From: Oscillospiraceae bacterium | GTDB lineage: Bacteria > Bacillota > Clostridia > Oscillospirales > JAAYXM01 | Assembly (NCBI GenBank): GCA_017435965.1 | Contig: JAFSEA010000054.1 | Coordinates: 1-49,499, forward strand | Length of the DNA stretch: 49,499 nucleotides | Direction: 5' to 3' | Shown: positions 22,975-31,884 of the stretch, piece after piece | How the letters are laid out: every line of letters begins with the position of its first letter | How positions within the stretch are numbered: position 1 is the stretch's first letter | Translations under genes and position numbers: made by a program | Notes under the pieces: model-generated | The model's input: only the letters and a program-made list of their open reading frames with translations | Told to the model about the DNA's origin: nothing | Database searches by the model: none

Positions 22975-24729
22975 TTGCGTTCGCTTCAGACAAGGCTTGT
23001 GCTTGTTTTTGTTCTTCTCATAGTTTCGGTTATGGTAGTTGTCGGCACATTTATGCTCAATCAGGTGTCGGTTTACTACTTTGACGATTTTACGGAGCAG
23101 ATGAACTCGGTATTCAATGCCGAGGTATTTTCTATGCTCGAAAATGAAGCGAAGGCGGAAAACGGTGCAGAGAGACTCAATGCCGCGGTGGGCGCATACT
23201 CTTCTGCATTGAGGATAAGCAGCTATCGGAATTACTATATTCTGGACGGAGAAACCGGTGCAACACTTTTTGGCTCAAATGACGAAAAGGTAGAACGCAC
23301 TCCTGCGATAATTTCTGCCCTGGGCGGTAAAATCGGTCAGGAAAAACGTGTGTCCTCAGGTTATATGGACAGGGCAAACCCCATAGTTCTTGATGATGAA
23401 GTCAAATATATCGTATACATAAAAGACACAAAGCAGGATCAGCAAAATCTTACTGCGTCTATGTTTACCATAATTCTCCGCACGGTGATATTTGCGCTCT
23501 GCATTGCGATTATATTGAGTTTCCTTTTTGCAAAGACAATCACAAAACCCATAGGAAATATAACAAAGGGAGCAAAACGGCTGTCTATGGGAGAGTTGGA
23601 CACAACTCTTGAGGTATCGTCAAAAGACGAGATAGGAACTCTTACAGAGACCTTCAACGATATGGCGACAGCGTTAAAAACCACCCTTGCACGAGTGGAA
23701 GACGAGAGGAATAAGCTCGACACAACCTTCCTTTATATGACCGATGGTGTTACTGCGTTCTCAGGCGACGGCACACTCATTCACTTCAACCCTGCCGCCG
23801 TCGATATGCTTGGCTTCAATGAAAAGAAGGATAAGACATATGATGCGATTTTCAAAGAATTGGGAATAGAGTTTTCTTCTCTGCTCAATATGGAAAACAG
23901 TTTTGAAGAATACGATATCGAACACGGCGAAAAAACTCTTAAGGTAAGCTTTGCTCTTTTTGGAAGCGGAGCAGAGGAAAGCGGTGTTGTTGCAATCATC
24001 CACGACTTTACCGAGCAGCAGAAGCTTGAAAATTCACGTCGTGAGTTTGTGGCAAACGTATCCCACGAGCTTCGCACACCGCTTACAAATGTTAAGAGCT
24101 ACACCGAAACTCTTGCAGAGTCACCGGATGCTCCGGAGGAAATGAAAGAGCAGTTTTACAGTGTCATACTGAATGAGACAGACAGAATGACGAGAATAGT
24201 AAAAGACCTTCTTACATTGTCAAGGCTCGATTCGGCGAAAATGGATTGGAAAAACGAAAACTTTTCGCTTAAAAAGAGTGTTGAAAACGCATATCGTGCA
24301 ATGGAAATTGAGGCGCGTCGTCACAGGCATAAGCTTACTATGTCTGTTGATTCCACATTGCCGGATTTCTATGGCGACCGAGAAAGAATTGAGCAGGTAT
24401 TCATAAATCTCCTTTCCAACGCCGTGAAATACACTCCCGACGGAGGGAGGATAGATTTTTCCGCCGAAAGCTTTACCGATCACATAAAGATAACCGTAAA
24501 GGATAATGGTATCGGTATTGCGGAAGAAAATATGCCGCGTATGTTCGAACGCTTCTATCGCGTGGATAAGGCGAGAAGCCGTGAAAGCGGAGGTACGGGT
24601 CTGGGGCTTTCCATTGCAAGAGAAATCATCCGTCATTACGGCGGAGATATAAAGCTTGAAAGTAAATACGGAAGCGGAACGAATGTATCCGTAATTCTTC
24701 CGAAAGAACCGGGGGATGAAGCCGTATGA
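22975..24729 (+). CDS. walK: Sensor histidine kinase WalK
   Basis: The 584-residue product has membrane segments near 7-29 and 168-190 flanking an extracytoplasmic sensor domain (30-165), a HAMP domain (about 190-245), a PAS domain (about 250-355), and HisKA with SHELRTPLTN (His near residue 363). The HATPase domain carries NLLSNAVKY, DNGIGI and GGTGLGLS. Architecture and neighbours match WalK, which senses cell-wall synthesis status. It starts with TTG after AGGGGGAG and overlaps yycH by ATGA. Confidence 0.93.
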   Translation: MRSLQTRLVLVFVLLIVSVMVVVGTFMLNQVSVYYFDDFTEQMNSVFNAEVFSMLENEAKAENGAERLNAAVGAYSSALRISSYRNYYILDGETGATLFGSNDEKVERTPAIISALGGKIGQEKRVSSGYMDRANPIVLDDEVKYIVYIKDTKQDQQNLTASMFTIILRTVIFALCIAIILSFLFAKTITKPIGNITKGAKRLSMGELDTTLEVSSKDEIGTLTETFNDMATALKTTLARVEDERNKLDTTFLYMTDGVTAFSGDGTLIHFNPAAVDMLGFNEKKDKTYDAIFKELGIEFSSLLNMENSFEEYDIEHGEKTLKVSFALFGSGAEESGVVAIIHDFTEQQKLENSRREFVANVSHELRTPLTNVKSYTETLAESPDAPEEMKEQFYSVILNETDRMTRIVKDLLTLSRLDSAKMDWKNENFSLKKSVENAYRAMEIEARRHRHKLTMSVDSTLPDFYGDRERIEQVFINLLSNAVKYTPDGGRIDFSAESFTDHIKITVKDNGIGIAEENMPRMFERFYRVDKARSRESGGTGLGLSIAREIIRHYGGDIKLESKYGSGTNVSVILPKEPGDEAV

Positions 24730-26090
24730 ACAAAACTCGGGAAAGAATAAAAAATGTTCTGATATGCGTTCTTCTTCTGAGTATGGTTTATCTCACATAT
24801 CTTGTGTGGTTTTTCGACAGCCCGTTCGGGAAACTTACATTTGCGGGACTTTTCGGAAATGAAGAAGAAAACTATATGATATATGAAGGTACAAGGTCGG
24901 ATACGGAGAATTTCGGAATTCGCCCCATAGGTGTGCTCATTCGGGATGATGCCGGAGGTCGCGGCGCTATATATGAGAGCGGCGCTGCAGATTCTCTTTA
25001 TCGTGCTTTGCGTGATGAACTTGCCGGAGTTGTGATGAATATGGAAGAATCGGTTGTTGTCACGGCAGATGAATGGCGTGATGCATTGCTCTCAAAAGGT
25101 GTTTTCCTTGATTATTTCGGAAATCTTCCCACAGAGTCGCTTTGTCTGTGGCTCGGCAGAAGAAGCGGGGACGAAAAGATTTGTGCGAGATATTTTATGT
25201 TTTCCGTTGAAGATAAAAATGTTCTGATGTACACAAAAAACAGTAAAAGCGGAGAAGTGCGCAAGTTTGTGAGCAGCTATCCTTCCGACAAGCTTCTCGA
25301 AAAAATAAGCTCACTTACCGCAGTAAAGAATGCGTCTCTTGCCATAGAAGAAAAAGAGCCGGAGTTTGGGATTTTAGACGATGAGACTCTGATTATGGAA
25401 AACCGTGCGAAGTTATCGCAGGTGTCGGGGTCGAATGCATTCAAGACCTTCAGAACAGAAACCACAAATGCTTGCCTTGCGGCCTTCAAACTACGAGACG
25501 GAAATTCCGGCACATATGCAGAGCAGGACGGAACCGTGGTTTATGTTGCGGATATGGTTATTCTGAAGATTTCACCGGAGGGAATAGTCACCTATACGGA
25601 CAGCAGAGATTTCGCCGACGAAACATTGGGAATAGAAGTGGAATACGAGGGGGAAGCCCCGACTCTTGCCGAGAAGACAGAGACGGCACGTTCTCTTGCA
25701 AGTGCCATTATATCTGCACTTCCGGGCAGAGGAGGTCTTTATATCGAGGACGTGACAGAAAACAGAGACAAGGTGGAAGTTACCTTTGGTCGCACGGTCA
25801 ACGGTGTTCCGGTAAAGATGAAGGATACTTCATATTTTATGCGTGTCCGCGTTGAAAATAAAATGGTAAAGAGTGCAAAATTAAATCTGCGCTACTACGA
25901 AGCTACTTCAAATACGACGGATATCTTTTCAGAGAAGATTGCCGCTGCTGCAATGGGAGGCAAAAATCAAAAAGGAAGCCTGAGATTGTTATATCGTGAC
26001 AGCGGTGAAAGTGTGTTGTCTCCGGCATGGTATACGGGACAAGTGTCGGGCAAGGGAGGAAACGAGACGGATGGAATGGTCGAAAGCTAA
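24726..26090 (+). CDS. yycH: YycH-like WalK regulator
   Basis: The 454-residue product has an N-terminal membrane anchor (about residues 9-30) and a large extracytoplasmic region. Position immediately after walK, the single anchor and the length all fit YycH (WalH), which with YycI modulates WalK through transmembrane contacts. Sequence resemblance to Bacillus YycH is weak, so the call rests mainly on synteny. Its last 20 bases overlap yycI. Confidence 0.72.
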   Translation: MNKTRERIKNVLICVLLLSMVYLTYLVWFFDSPFGKLTFAGLFGNEEENYMIYEGTRSDTENFGIRPIGVLIRDDAGGRGAIYESGAADSLYRALRDELAGVVMNMEESVVVTADEWRDALLSKGVFLDYFGNLPTESLCLWLGRRSGDEKICARYFMFSVEDKNVLMYTKNSKSGEVRKFVSSYPSDKLLEKISSLTAVKNASLAIEEKEPEFGILDDETLIMENRAKLSQVSGSNAFKTFRTETTNACLAAFKLRDGNSGTYAEQDGTVVYVADMVILKISPEGIVTYTDSRDFADETLGIEVEYEGEAPTLAEKTETARSLASAIISALPGRGGLYIEDVTENRDKVEVTFGRTVNGVPVKMKDTSYFMRVRVENKMVKSAKLNLRYYEATSNTTDIFSEKIAAAAMGGKNQKGSLRLLYRDSGESVLSPAWYTGQVSGKGGNETDGMVES

Positions 26091-26892
26091 GAATATCCTG
26101 ATTGTGCTTCTTGCAGTGGTGGACATATTTCTTTGCGGAATATATGTTTACAGAACAGAGCAGGCAAAATCCGAGGAGTTGGCTCTTCGGTCAGAGGTTT
26201 GCAAGGTGTTGAAAAAACAGGGAATTTCTGTTGAAGAGAGTATGATTCCTCAGGACTCAATGGAAATCTTGCCTGCCACAATCGGAGTTTACAAAAACAA
26301 CCGTGAAATTGCAACAAAGCTTCTCGGCGAGGTGTCGGAGAGCTTTGAGGGGGAATACACAACTTATTCCGGAGAAAAGGGAACCTTTATGTTTGCAAAA
26401 GACTCTTTTTCACTTGTTTATGAATCGGGAGTTCAGGTTCTCGGCGAGGAAAGGGCTAAGGAGCTTGCCGGTGAGATAATTGCAGCATTTCCCATAAAAG
26501 ATCCACAAAAAAGTATGGAGTGCAGAAAAGATGAAAGTGGCTATGTTGTGAGATTTTCACAGGTTTTCTCCGATATAGAGCTTTTTGATTGCGATGTTGA
26601 GATTAAAATTTCCGAAAGCGGAAGCATTATTGCCCACGGAAATTATCTGTGTGAAGGCAAAATTGTAACATACTCGGATGATGTGCTTCCTTCATCGGCG
26701 ATTATGCTCACCTTTGCCGATGCGGTGAAAAGTCAGAATCTTTCGGATGTAATCGTTCTGGATATAAGTCTCGGATATACCGCAAAGGCCTCGGACAGCG
26801 AGAGATTATCGCTTGTTCCGACTTTGGGAATCAAAACAAATTGCGGGACGTTTTTTGTCGATATGCAGACCGAAAGAGTATCTGTTGAATAA
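26071..26892 (+). CDS. yycI: YycI-like WalK regulator
   Basis: The 273-residue product begins MEWSKAKNILIVLL, close to the MDWSKAKTILI start of YycI proteins. It has one membrane segment (about residues 7-26) and an extracytoplasmic domain. The start at 26,071 follows AGGGAGG and lies inside the end of yycH. YycI forms a heterodimer with YycH that tunes WalK. The frame ends 27 bases before the murA promoter. Confidence 0.82.
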   Translation: MEWSKAKNILIVLLAVVDIFLCGIYVYRTEQAKSEELALRSEVCKVLKKQGISVEESMIPQDSMEILPATIGVYKNNREIATKLLGEVSESFEGEYTTYSGEKGTFMFAKDSFSLVYESGVQVLGEERAKELAGEIIAAFPIKDPQKSMECRKDESGYVVRFSQVFSDIELFDCDVEIKISESGSIIAHGNYLCEGKIVTYSDDVLPSSAIMLTFADAVKSQNLSDVIVLDISLGYTAKASDSERLSLVPTLGIKTNCGTFFVDMQTERVSVE

Positions 26893-26919
26893 AAAATACA
26901 GAAAAAGAACAAATAGGCT

Positions 26920-26948
26920 TTGCATTTCTCATATAAGTCTGCTATAAT
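26920..26948 (+). promoter_or_regulatory. Promoter for murA
   Basis: TTGCAT (26920-26925) and TATAAT (26943-26948) have a 17-base spacer. This internal promoter can separate murA-yycJ-rlmH-pgcA expression from the upstream wal genes. Confidence 0.8.
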
Positions 26949-27047
26949 ATAGTGTGTCAGTTAATGTTTTCTTTTTTGACGTTTAAAAATAAGGTTTTTA
27001 ATCCATAATTGTAAAAGAGTATTGAAAGAAGAAGAGGTGTCAGGGCC

Positions 27048-28337
27048 TTGACTAAATATGTAATAAACGGGGGATACAAGCTTCGCGGTGAGATCACAAT
27101 AAGCGGCGCGAAAAATGCAGCTGTTGCAATAATTCCCGCAGCTCTCCTTGTTGACGGAACCTGCAGAATTGAAAATGTTCCCGAAATTCGTGATGTCACG
27201 CTTATGTTGGATATTTTGCGTGATCTCGGTGCAGATGTTCGTCTTATAAACCGCAACTGCGTTGAGATAAATGCATCAAAAATCCGCACCACAAAAGCAG
27301 ATTATGATATGGCGAGAATGATTCGCGCATCATACTATCTTATAGGTGCACTTATCGGTAGATTTGGTTCGGCGCAGGTTGCACTTCCCGGCGGTTGTAA
27401 TCTCGGTGATCGTCCTATCGACCAGCACACAAAGGCATTCAAGCTTTTAGGTGCGAATGTAGATGTGCAAAACGGATATGTAATCGCAGAGTCTGTCGGA
27501 AGACTCCGTGCTGCCTCTGTATATCTTGACATTGTTTCCGTGGGTGCAACTATGAACACCATGCTTGCGGCAGTCCTTGCCGAGGGAACAACTATTATTG
27601 AAAATGCGGCAAAAGAGCCTCATATAGTTGACCTTGCAAATTTCCTCAATTCTATGGGCGCAAATGTTTCCGGTGCAGGCACGGATGTTATAAAGGTTCG
27701 TGGCGTTAAGCGTCTTGACGGAGGTAACTATACCATAATTCCCGACCAGATAGAGGCAGGAACATATATGGCGGCAGTAACCGCTACCGGCGGAGAAGTT
27801 CTTGTAAAGAATGTTATTCCCAAGCATCTCGATTGCATAACTGCAAAGCTTGCGGAAATGGGCGCAGAGATCACAGAGTTCGACGATGCTCTCCTTGTAA
27901 AGAGACACGGACCGCTTCAGAAAACGAATATAAAAACTCTTCCGTATCCCGGATTCCCCACAGATATGCAACCTCAGGCAACTGTCATTCTCTCAATGGC
28001 AAGCGGAATGAGTCTTGTAACAGAGGGCGTGTGGGACAGTCGCTACCGCTATGTTGAAGAACTTCGCAGAATGGGTGCACAGATTCAGGTTGACGGAAAA
28101 ACCGCAATAGTCGAAGGTGTTGAAACTCTTACGGGAGCACCGGTAAAGGCTTGTGACCTTCGCGCAGGTGCGGCTCTCGTGATTGCGGGTCTTGCCGCAA
28201 AGGGGACTACCGAAGTTGAGAATGTTATCTATATCGAACGTGGATATGAACGTCTGGTTGAAAAACTCACAGCTATCGGAGCGAGAATAAAAAAAGTTGA
28301 AATGGCAGAGGGAACTGTTATCCCGAAAGCACAGTAA
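27048..28337 (+). CDS. murA: UDP-N-acetylglucosamine 1-carboxyvinyltransferase
   Basis: The 429-residue product catalyses the first committed step of peptidoglycan synthesis, transferring enolpyruvate to UDP-GlcNAc. GGYKLRGEITISGAKNAA holds the N-terminal UDP-sugar contacts (KN), and LPGGCNLGDRPIDQH contains the active-site Cys117, the fosfomycin target. DLRAGAALVIAGLAA lies near the C terminus. It starts with TTG after AGAGGTG. It sits where Bacillus has only yycI-yycJ, joining the wall-synthesis enzyme to the WalRK wall-control cluster. Confidence 0.93.
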   Translation: MTKYVINGGYKLRGEITISGAKNAAVAIIPAALLVDGTCRIENVPEIRDVTLMLDILRDLGADVRLINRNCVEINASKIRTTKADYDMARMIRASYYLIGALIGRFGSAQVALPGGCNLGDRPIDQHTKAFKLLGANVDVQNGYVIAESVGRLRAASVYLDIVSVGATMNTMLAAVLAEGTTIIENAAKEPHIVDLANFLNSMGANVSGAGTDVIKVRGVKRLDGGNYTIIPDQIEAGTYMAAVTATGGEVLVKNVIPKHLDCITAKLAEMGAEITEFDDALLVKRHGPLQKTNIKTLPYPGFPTDMQPQATVILSMASGMSLVTEGVWDSRYRYVEELRRMGAQIQVDGKTAIVEGVETLTGAPVKACDLRAGAALVIAGLAAKGTTEVENVIYIERGYERLVEKLTAIGARIKKVEMAEGTVIPKAQ

Positions 28338-28342
28338 TTAAA

Positions 28343-28372
28343 AAAGGAACGGTTTTTTACCGTTCCTTTCTT
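28343..28372 (+). terminator. Hairpin between murA and yycJ
   Basis: The 11-bp stem (28343-28353 with 28359-28369) has a TTTTT loop but only a short T-rich tail (TTTCTTAG). It probably attenuates rather than fully ends transcription, because yycJ starts 17 bases later without an obvious promoter. Confidence 0.65.
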
Positions 28373-28388
28373 AGAATAGGAAGTAATT

Positions 28389-29183
28389 ATGCTTAAATTT
28401 TGTACTCTTGCAAGCGGAAGTAACGGAAACTGCACATACATATCCGATGGAAAAACGAATATACTTATAGACGCAGGAATTTCTGCAACGCGGATAATAC
28501 GGGAGCTTTCAATGCTTTCTATGGGCATATCGGAGCTTGATGCCATATTCATCACGCATGAGCACGGAGACCATATATGTGGTCTTGAAAAGCTTCTTGC
28601 AAGGCACGAGACGCCGGTGTATGCATCCCCGGGTACTGCAAGGGGAATAGGCGAAAGGATTGAATGTCTTTACGGAAAGATAAACACGGCGCTTCCCGGC
28701 GATGTTATTACTATAGGAGATATGAAGATAACCTCATTCCACACCCCACATGACACTTATGAAAGTGTCGGCTACAGGATTGAAAACGAAGGCGCAACGG
28801 CGGCAGTTGCTACGGATATAGGTCATATGGAGAAAGAAATTCTGGAAAAAATCCTGGGTGTTGACCTTTTGCTTCTGGAATGTAACTACGATAAAGACAG
28901 AATTCGTCACAGCAGATACCCTGCATTTCTCAAATCGAGAATTGTAGGCGGCTCGGGGCATCTTTCAAATAACGAATGTGCAGAGACTGTTCTCCGTGTG
29001 GTTCAAAGCGGAACGAAGAATATAGTACTCGGTCACCTGAGTGCAGAGAACAACACACCGCGTGAGGCGTATACTGCAGTACATACTCATCTCACAAACA
29101 ATGGTATAATTCCCGGGGTTGATGTTATGCTTACCGTTGCACCCCGTGGGGAACGCGGAAATATTATTACGGTGGGTGAATAA
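28389..29183 (+). CDS. yycJ: MBL-fold metallohydrolase YycJ (WalJ)
   Basis: The 264-residue product has the metallo-beta-lactamase metal motif THEHGDH near residue 57, then FHTPHDT, VATDIGH and GHLS further on, which supply the remaining His and Asp ligands. GSNGNCTYI at the N terminus is typical of YycJ. Members have 5'-exonuclease-type DNA activity and influence coordination of cell division with replication. It is followed one base later by rlmH, as in Bacillus. Confidence 0.9.
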   Translation: MLKFCTLASGSNGNCTYISDGKTNILIDAGISATRIIRELSMLSMGISELDAIFITHEHGDHICGLEKLLARHETPVYASPGTARGIGERIECLYGKINTALPGDVITIGDMKITSFHTPHDTYESVGYRIENEGATAAVATDIGHMEKEILEKILGVDLLLLECNYDKDRIRHSRYPAFLKSRIVGGSGHLSNNECAETVLRVVQSGTKNIVLGHLSAENNTPREAYTAVHTHLTNNGIIPGVDVMLTVAPRGERGNIITVGE

Positions 29184-29184
29184 G

Positions 29185-29658
29185 ATGCTCGGAATAGACC
29201 TTATATGTGTGGGTAAGCTCAAAGAAAAGTTTTTCTCCGATGCGGTGGAGGAATACAGAAAGCGACTCGGTGCATATTGTAAGCTCAATATAATTGAGGT
29301 TCCGGAAACTCCTGCCGAGAGTTTTTCAGAAATTTCAAAGGCACTTAAAGCAGAAGCCGAAAGGATTTCCTCTAAAATTCCAAAGGATGCACATATAATC
29401 TGTATGTGCATTGAGGGAAAGCTTCTTTCAAGCGAAGAGCTTTCAAAAACGGTGTCGGAGCTTAAAATCCGTGGAGTATCAAGGCTCTGCATAATAATCG
29501 GCGGTTCAAACGGAATTGATGAAGAGATAAAAAAACGTGCAGCCCTTAGGCTTTCAATGTCAAAAATGACATTCCCTCATCATCTTGCCCGTGTTATGGT
29601 GCTTGAACAGGTTTATCGGGCATTCAAGATAGAAGAGGGCTCAAACTATCATAAATGA
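29185..29658 (+). CDS. rlmH: 23S rRNA (pseudouridine-1915-N3)-methyltransferase RlmH
   Basis: The 157-residue product is a SPOUT methyltransferase. It has IIGGSNGIDEEI for the knotted SAM site and the signature SKMTFPHHLARVMVLEQVYRA ending in NYHK. Length is exactly that of the family. It methylates pseudouridine 1915 in helix 69 of 23S rRNA on assembled ribosomes. The ATG at 29,185 is supported by GGTGGGTG and by family N-terminal length. Confidence 0.96.
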   Translation: MLGIDLICVGKLKEKFFSDAVEEYRKRLGAYCKLNIIEVPETPAESFSEISKALKAEAERISSKIPKDAHIICMCIEGKLLSSEELSKTVSELKIRGVSRLCIIIGGSNGIDEEIKKRAALRLSMSKMTFPHHLARVMVLEQVYRAFKIEEGSNYHK

Positions 29659-29672
29659 GGAGGATTTGCAAA

Positions 29673-31376
29673 ATGGATTACAGAAAAGAGTATGAGAAGT
29701 GGTTGGCGGCAGATTGCCTTTCCGAAAACGAAAGGGCAGAGCTTCTTGCCATAAAAGACAATGAAAAAGAAATTGAGGACAGATTTTTTGCACCTCTTAA
29801 ATTCGGAACGGCAGGCCTTCGCGGAGTGCTTGGAATGGGGCTGAACCGAATGAACGTATATACTGTGCGTCAGGCAACCCAGGGACTGGCTGATCTCATC
29901 TGCGATATGGGAAAGGCAACAATGGAAAAGGGCGTTGCAATCTGTATGGACTGCCGCAATATGAGCGATGTGTTCGCAAGAGAGGCAGCCTGCGTTCTTG
30001 CGGCGAACGGAATAAAGGTATATCTCTTTGAGTCTCTTCGTCCCACTCCGGAGCTTTCATTTGCAATCCGTGCTCTTGAGTGTATCGCAGGTATAAACAT
30101 CACCGCAAGCCATAACCCAAAGGAATATAACGGTTATAAGGCGTATTGGGCAGATGGCGCACAGCTTCCGCCAAAGGAGGCGGATGTTGTTCTTCGTGCC
30201 ATTGAAAAGACAGATATCTTCACAGGGGCCGAGACTATGGACTATGACGAAGCCGTGAAGAAAGAAAAAATCATCGTTATGGGCGAAGAAGTTGACGAGG
30301 CCTTCCTTGTACACGTTCTTGGTTGTGCAATAAACCGCGAAGCACCAAAAGCTGTTGCCGATGATTTTAAAATAGTATATACTCCTTTCCACGGCACGGG
30401 ACATAAGCTTGTGCCGGAGATTCTCACGAGAATCGGTCTTTATAATGTCATCCCTGTTCCCGAACAGATGGTGATTGACGGAAACTTCCCCACGGTAAAA
30501 AGCCCCAACCCCGAAAACAGGGAAGGGTTTTATCTTGCAATAGAGCTTGCAAAGCGTGAGGATGTTGACCTCATAATCGGAACAGACCCCGATGCAGACC
30601 GTGTTGGTGTTGTTGTGCGAAACAACGCCGGTGAGTATGTGACCATTTCGGGAAACCAGATGGGAGTGCTTCTTCTTGATTATATAATCGGAGCGAAGAA
30701 AAGAGCAGGAGAGCTTTCCGATAATGCTTACGCTGTAAAGACTATTGTTACAACAGAAATGGCACGAAAGGTCTGTGAAGAAAACAACGTAAAGATTTTT
30801 GATACATTTACGGGCTTTAAATTTATTGCCGCAAAGATTGAAGAAGAGGGAAGCGATGACTTCCTTATGGGCTATGAAGAGTCATATGGTTATCTTATAG
30901 GTGATTTCTGCAGAGATAAGGATGCGGTAACCGCTTCAATGATGATTGCAGAAATGGCGGCATACTATAAGACGCAGAATATGAGCCTTTACGATGCAAT
31001 GCAGAAGCTCTATGAAAAGTATGGTGCATATTCCGAGCGTACAATAAACGTGGTTATGCCGGGAGTCAGCGGCCTTGAAAATATGAAAAAGCTTATGGAA
31101 GACCTTCGCACAAATCCGCCCGAGACCATTGCGGATGCAAAGGTGAGCCGTGTTCGTGACTACCTTTCGGGAAAAGCAAATGACGGAAGCGAGCTTCACC
31201 TTTCGGGAAGCGATGTGCTTTACTTTGAGATGGAGGACGACACTCGGTTTATCATCCGCCCGTCGGGCACGGAGCCGAAGATAAAGGTATACGTTCTCGC
31301 AAAAGGCAATACCGTTGAAGCGGCAGAAGCCACCGCCGAAAAATACGCAAAAGCGGCAGAAGATATAGCGAAGTAA
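29673..31376 (+). CDS. pgcA: Phosphoglucomutase/phosphomannomutase
   Basis: The 567-residue product is an alpha-D-phosphohexomutase. It has TASHNPKEYNGYK with the phosphoserine Ser146, the Mg-binding loop DPDADR, the sugar-binding GYEESYG and the phosphate-binding RPSGTEPKIK. Length and a KFGTAGLRG N-terminal block match PgcA-type phosphoglucomutase, which makes glucose 1-phosphate for UDP-glucose and wall polymers. GAGGAGG precedes the ATG at 29,673. Confidence 0.93.
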   Translation: MDYRKEYEKWLAADCLSENERAELLAIKDNEKEIEDRFFAPLKFGTAGLRGVLGMGLNRMNVYTVRQATQGLADLICDMGKATMEKGVAICMDCRNMSDVFAREAACVLAANGIKVYLFESLRPTPELSFAIRALECIAGINITASHNPKEYNGYKAYWADGAQLPPKEADVVLRAIEKTDIFTGAETMDYDEAVKKEKIIVMGEEVDEAFLVHVLGCAINREAPKAVADDFKIVYTPFHGTGHKLVPEILTRIGLYNVIPVPEQMVIDGNFPTVKSPNPENREGFYLAIELAKREDVDLIIGTDPDADRVGVVVRNNAGEYVTISGNQMGVLLLDYIIGAKKRAGELSDNAYAVKTIVTTEMARKVCEENNVKIFDTFTGFKFIAAKIEEEGSDDFLMGYEESYGYLIGDFCRDKDAVTASMMIAEMAAYYKTQNMSLYDAMQKLYEKYGAYSERTINVVMPGVSGLENMKKLMEDLRTNPPETIADAKVSRVRDYLSGKANDGSELHLSGSDVLYFEMEDDTRFIIRPSGTEPKIKVYVLAKGNTVEAAEATAEKYAKAAEDIAK

Positions 31377-31383
31377 AAAAATA

Positions 31384-31671
31384 ACCGCCTCGGTTTTAAT
31401 ACCCGGAATAATATTTCTGATTTCAAGCTTGTTCAAGATCAGACCGTTATGCATTATTTCATCTGCCGGCGGAGTTGTTGCAATGCTTTATTACTTGTTT
31501 AAATTCATTGAGCAGAATAGTGCCGATGACGTTTTTCAATTTGACAACACAGCAATATGCATTGGATTCTGGATAACGTTGATTTTGTTTATGGCAGGTT
31601 GTGTGAGCTCGGTTGCAGAAAAGAAAAAGACCGAAAACGTGAAGAATGACTTAAATATTGATTTAAATTAA
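31384..31671 (+). pseudogene. Probable remnant of a small membrane protein gene
   Basis: An open frame runs from just after the pgcA stop to 31,671, with two hydrophobic segments (in the ISSAGGVVAMLYYLF and GFWITLILFMAGCV regions) and a basic C-terminal tail. The only initiation candidate, TTG at 31,429, has no ribosome binding site. The frame continues upstream of it to near the pgcA stop without a start codon. It looks like the 3' part of a gene that lost its 5' end, although expression through an unusual start cannot be excluded. Confidence 0.4.
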
Positions 31672-31675
31672 CGAT

Positions 31676-31724
31676 AAAAGCAGGTGGCGTGTGCTATGGT
31701 GCACTTCACTTGCTTTTGTTTTTT
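31676..31724 (+). terminator. Terminator closing the murA-pgcA unit
   Basis: An 11-pair stem (31676-31686 with 31707-31717, one G-T pair) with inner pairing is followed by TGTTTTTTG. Confidence 0.85.
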
Positions 31725-31779
31725 GCACTCGCTTATGGCAACAACTTCAAACAGAAACTTGTAAACTTTTTTATAAAGC

Positions 31780-31808
31780 TTGAAAGTTTCGACTGTTTGT
31801 TGTAAAAT
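31780..31808 (+). promoter_or_regulatory. Promoter of the rnf operon
   Basis: TTGAAA (31780-31785) and TAAAAT (31803-31808) with a 17-base spacer lie 76 bases upstream of rnfC. Confidence 0.72.
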
Positions 31809-31884
31809 AAAAATGTATAATTGTGTATAAAAATAGTTTTTATGTAAATTGATAATAGTTCTTATTTGAGAGGTGAAACAGAAG

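Noticed and set aside
31429..31671. Functional small membrane protein gene starting at TTG
   Set aside because: There is no ribosome binding site, and the open frame runs far upstream of the TTG without another start. It is listed as a probable remnant.
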